A DNA stretch of 6,174 nucleotides, from positions 1 to 6,174 of the forward strand of contig JALWQQ010000105.1 in assembly GCA_027083075.1 (NCBI GenBank). The letters run 5' to 3'. Of the stretch, positions 4,481-6,174 are shown piece by piece (position 1 is the stretch's first letter; each line of letters begins with the position of its first letter). The position numbers and the translations under genes were made by a program. This DNA comes from Campylobacteraceae bacterium (lineage in GTDB: Bacteria; Campylobacterota; Campylobacteria; Campylobacterales; Sulfurovaceae). Under the pieces are notes generated by a model. It was given only the letters and a program-made list of their open reading frames with translations. It had not been told where the DNA came from and did not search any database.

Positions 4481-5605
4481 TTATGTAAGTACATATCGCG
4501 TGCTCCGCCCCGCGCTCCCCACGACCCGTTTTAGTAGCCCGCACTTCACCAGTTTAGAGATATCTCTTTTTGCGGTCGGAATGGAAGTTTTGGCAATGGC
4601 GGCATACTTTTTGGTACTCAGCCCTCCTTCAAATTCCGATGCGCCGATATCCAGTACCTTGTTGAGTACCTTGATCTGCCTTTCGTTGAGCACATGTGCC
4701 CTTGCGCGATCCCAAAACTTCGCCTTCCGCACTACCTTTTCGATCTCACCTATCGCAAAGATAATCGAACGGTTTACCATCTCGGTATGCCAAGCTATCC
4801 ACTCGGTAAAGTCAAACTCTCTATTGTAAATGAGATTGTTGGATCGCTCTAAGATATCATAATAGGCTCGTTTGTGCTTCGCTATCGTTTTCGAGATGGA
4901 GAAGTAGTGGTGGGTCAACCCCAACTCCTTGCAGAGTACATGGTTTGTGATCGCCCTTGCCACCCTACCGTTACCGTCATCATAGGGGTGAATGGCAACG
5001 AACCATAAGTGCGCTATCGCACTTTTGATATAAGGATCCTCCTGAGAGTGATTGATATAGGCAAGTAGTTCTTCCATCTGCTTTTCAATCATATGCGCCG
5101 GCGGTGCTTTGTAGTGCACGATTTCCCGATACCCTCTACCGGAGACTACTTGCATCTCCTCTTGGCGATAGCGCGCGACCTCTATCTTGTATCCTCCGCT
5201 ATAACCGGTAGGAAAAAGCGCATGGTGCCATCCGTGCAGACGCTCTTTACTCAAGGGGGCATGGTTAAAGCTGCTGTCAACAAGGATATCCGCCAAGCCG
5301 TCCGTATGTCGCGTGGAACGATCCTCTTTGTATGCAAATGCGTTATCGAGCTTTTTTCTTATGGAAGATCGTACGCTATCACGATCGAGGATCTCTCCCT
5401 CTATCTTGGAAGATTGTATGATCTCATCGGCAGAGGCATCGAGAATGATATTGCGGATATTGCGTTGATCGAGTATATGGATCGCATACTCTAACTTACC
5501 GGTGTTGCGCGATACCGAAGAGAGCTTGCCTGCAATCGCTTCATACCGATAATCGAACGAGGGATAAGCTTCGTGCTGCCATATCCATTTTTTATGCTCA
5601 TACAT
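4481..5605 (-). CDS. Fic/DUF4172-type protein adenylyltransferase with C-terminal winged helix
   Basis: Fic enzymes usually transfer AMP from ATP to hydroxyl side chains of target proteins. This 374-residue protein has an N-terminal DUF4172-like region (WIWQHEAYPSFDYRYE, 7-22), the inhibitory helix motif SSKIEG (65-70; S/TxxxE-G/N with autoinhibitory E69), a Fic core with HPYDDGNGRVAR (206-217) intact including catalytic H206 and phosphate-binding GNGR, and a C-terminal winged helix (about 315-374, with TSIPTAKRDISKLVKCGLL). This layout matches SoFic-like class II proteins, so the enzyme should be autoinhibited. ATG 5605 is preferred over the in-frame GTG at 5617, because AAGGTG at the GTG position is the ribosome site for the ATG. 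It lies between ribA and rsmG with its own promoter. The target is unknown, and the winged helix may bind the upstream repeats. Confidence 0.95.
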   Translation of the reverse strand: MYEHKKWIWQHEAYPSFDYRYEAIAGKLSSVSRNTGKLEYAIHILDQRNIRNIILDASADEIIQSSKIEGEILDRDSVRSSIRKKLDNAFAYKEDRSTRHTDGLADILVDSSFNHAPLSKERLHGWHHALFPTGYSGGYKIEVARYRQEEMQVVSGRGYREIVHYKAPPAHMIEKQMEELLAYINHSQEDPYIKSAIAHLWFVAIHPYDDGNGRVARAITNHVLCKELGLTHHYFSISKTIAKHKRAYYDILERSNNLIYNREFDFTEWIAWHTEMVNRSIIFAIGEIEKVVRKAKFWDRARAHVLNERQIKVLNKVLDIGASEFEGGLSTKKYAAIAKTSIPTAKRDISKLVKCGLLKRVVGSAGRSTRYVLT

Positions 5606-5614
5606 ACGCTTTAA

Positions 5615-5620
5615 CACCTT
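5615..5620 (-). promoter_or_regulatory. Ribosome binding site of fic
   Basis: AAGGTG on the minus strand stands 9 nt before the ATG at 5605. The GTG within it is itself in frame and could be read as a start, but using it would consume the only Shine-Dalgarno-like sequence. This decides for the ATG. Confidence 0.7.
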
Positions 5621-5666
5621 GTGATCCGATTGGTGTGGTTAATCGTATCACAATATGATCCGATTG
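5621..5666 (-). promoter_or_regulatory. Three-copy operator-like repeat over the fic promoter
   Basis: Read on the minus strand, CAATCGGATCA occurs at 5656-5666 and again as CAATCGGATCAC at 5621-5632; an inverted copy, GTGATACGATT, lies at 5641-5651. The first and the inverted copy form a dyad with 10-bp arms, a 5-bp spacer and one mismatch, filling the space between -35 and -10 and covering both boxes in part. The third copy sits downstream of the expected transcription start, next to the ribosome site. Such placement is typical of a repressor operator. That the Fic winged helix is the ligand is inference. Confidence 0.7.
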
Positions 5667-5670
5667 TCAA
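5642..5670 (-). promoter_or_regulatory. Sigma-70 type promoter for fic
   Basis: On the minus strand TTGACA (5665-5670) is separated by exactly 17 nt from TACGAT (5642-5647). The -35 is a full consensus match and the -10 matches five of six bases of TATAAT-like spacing except internal substitutions at two positions, so it is a good but not perfect site. Transcription would start near 5634-5636, leaving a leader of about 30 nt before the fic ATG. The promoter could also feed the downstream rsmG operon. Confidence 0.75.
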
Positions 5671-5719
5671 TAGCTTTTGACTCATAGAAGCAGGCGAAGG
5701 AGTCGCCCGAATAAGATGA

Positions 5720-6174
5720 CTACAAAAGATGCCCCATCTTCTCTTTTTTGGTTTTCAGATAGGTTTCGTTGTGCGGGTTGGGCGCTACGACAAGAGCGAT
5801 GCGCTCGACGATCTCTACCCCTTTGATCTGCTCCATTTTGGTCGGATTGTTTGTAAGCAAACGTATGCGCTTGATGCCGAAGCGGTGCAAGATATACTCG
5901 ACGATCTCATAGGTGCGCTCATCGGCACGGAAGCCGAGTTGGTGGTTTGCCGCTACCGTATCTAAGCCTTGCTCTTGCAAGGCGTAGGCGTTGACCTTGT
6001 TGAGCAGACCGATATTGCGCCCCTCTTGGCGATGATAGATCAACAAGCCGCCCTCTTCGGCGATCTTTTGCAGTGCTGCGTGCAACTGCTCACCGCAGTC
6101 GCACTTAAGGGAGCCTATCGCATCGCCCGTCAGGCACTCCGAGTGCACCCGCACGATCGGCGCCTCTAATGATG
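5720..6174 (-). CDS. ribA: GTP cyclohydrolase II, 5' end missing
   Basis: RibA opens the imidazole ring of GTP, releasing formate and pyrophosphate, to start riboflavin synthesis. The reading frame is open to the right edge (residues SLEAPIV precede RVHSEC), so the GTG at 6154 is an internal valine, not a start. Visible signatures are [10 protein letters not shown] and [10 protein letters not shown] (the three zinc-binding cysteines), [40 protein letters not shown] and [14 protein letters not shown]. About 150 C-terminal residues are present. Whether the missing part holds only the rest of RibA or a fused RibB domain cannot be told. The end (KEKMGHLL) is about 115 nt before the fic start, with no convincing terminator between. 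Confidence 0.95.
   Translation of the reverse strand, partial: SLEAPIVRVHSECLTGDAIGSLKCDCGEQLHAALQKIAEEGGLLIYHRQEGRNIGLLNKVNAYALQEQGLDTVAANHQLGFRADERTYEIVEYILHRFGIKRIRLLTNNPTKMEQIKGVEIVERIALVVAPNPHNETYLKTKKEKMGHLL

Noticed and set aside
4452..4544. Longer start for rsmG
   Set aside because: The extra 31 residues overlap the fic 3' end, lack family similarity, and ATG 4451 has its own ribosome site.
5093..5494. Plus-strand frame opposite fic
   Set aside because: It is antisense to the Fic core and has no recognisable domain or ribosome site.
5693..5707. Hairpin GGCGA-AGGAG-TCGCC as a ribA terminator
   Set aside because: The stem is only 5 bp and no T-run follows on the minus strand, so an intrinsic terminator is not supported.
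6152..6154. GTG as the start of ribA
   Set aside because: The frame continues to the window edge with RibA-like sequence (EAPIV before RVHSEC), so the codon is an internal valine and the gene is truncated by the window.

Overview
The window reads as chromosomal DNA from a Campylobacterota (Epsilonproteobacteria) bacterium of moderate GC content. This rests on recognising the proteins: a pyrB-pabB pair, a ribA / rsmG / PP0621-type zinc-ribbon / conserved hypothetical / rhomboid run, and the style of the RsmG and RibA sequences. Genus cannot be fixed by eye; a free-living sulfur- or hydrogen-oxidising relative of Sulfurovum or Sulfurimonas would fit. No rRNA, tRNA, CRISPR array or transposase gene was seen.

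Layout. Left side, plus strand: the 3' part of pyrB (aspartate carbamoyltransferase, cut by the window edge) is followed 4 nt later by pabB (aminodeoxychorismate synthase component I). Right side, minus strand, read from right to left: ribA (GTP cyclohydrolase II, cut by the right edge), a Fic-domain AMPylase-type gene with a C-terminal winged helix and its own promoter, then rsmG, a small membrane-anchored zinc-ribbon protein (PP0621 type), a conserved hypothetical, a rhomboid intramembrane protease and a lipoprotein with a possible Cys-His-Asp triad. From rsmG to the lipoprotein the genes overlap or nearly touch (4 nt overlap, 1 nt gap, 1 nt overlap, about 14 nt overlap), so they form a translationally coupled operon. 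It ends in a clear intrinsic terminator at 1881-1910.

The two gene sets converge on a dense repeat block (about 1700-2065). It contains four copies of a 22-bp palindromic element whose stem covaries, two of them facing each other as a REPIN-like unit. It also holds a hairpin bracketed by GGTCAGACC palindromes, and five patches of degenerate heptamer repeats (TCTTCAC / TCCTCAT type). The repeats run into the coding 3' ends on both sides: the last ~35 residues of PabB and the last ~19 of the lipoprotein are encoded wholly or largely by repeat DNA.

The most testable new point is upstream of fic. A near-consensus sigma-70 promoter (TTGACA, 17-nt spacer, TACGAT) is overlaid by three copies of a 10-11 bp motif, two of which form a dyad between -35 and -10. 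This looks like an operator, possibly for the winged helix of the Fic protein itself. The Fic gene appears to be a self-contained regulated unit sitting within a housekeeping cluster.
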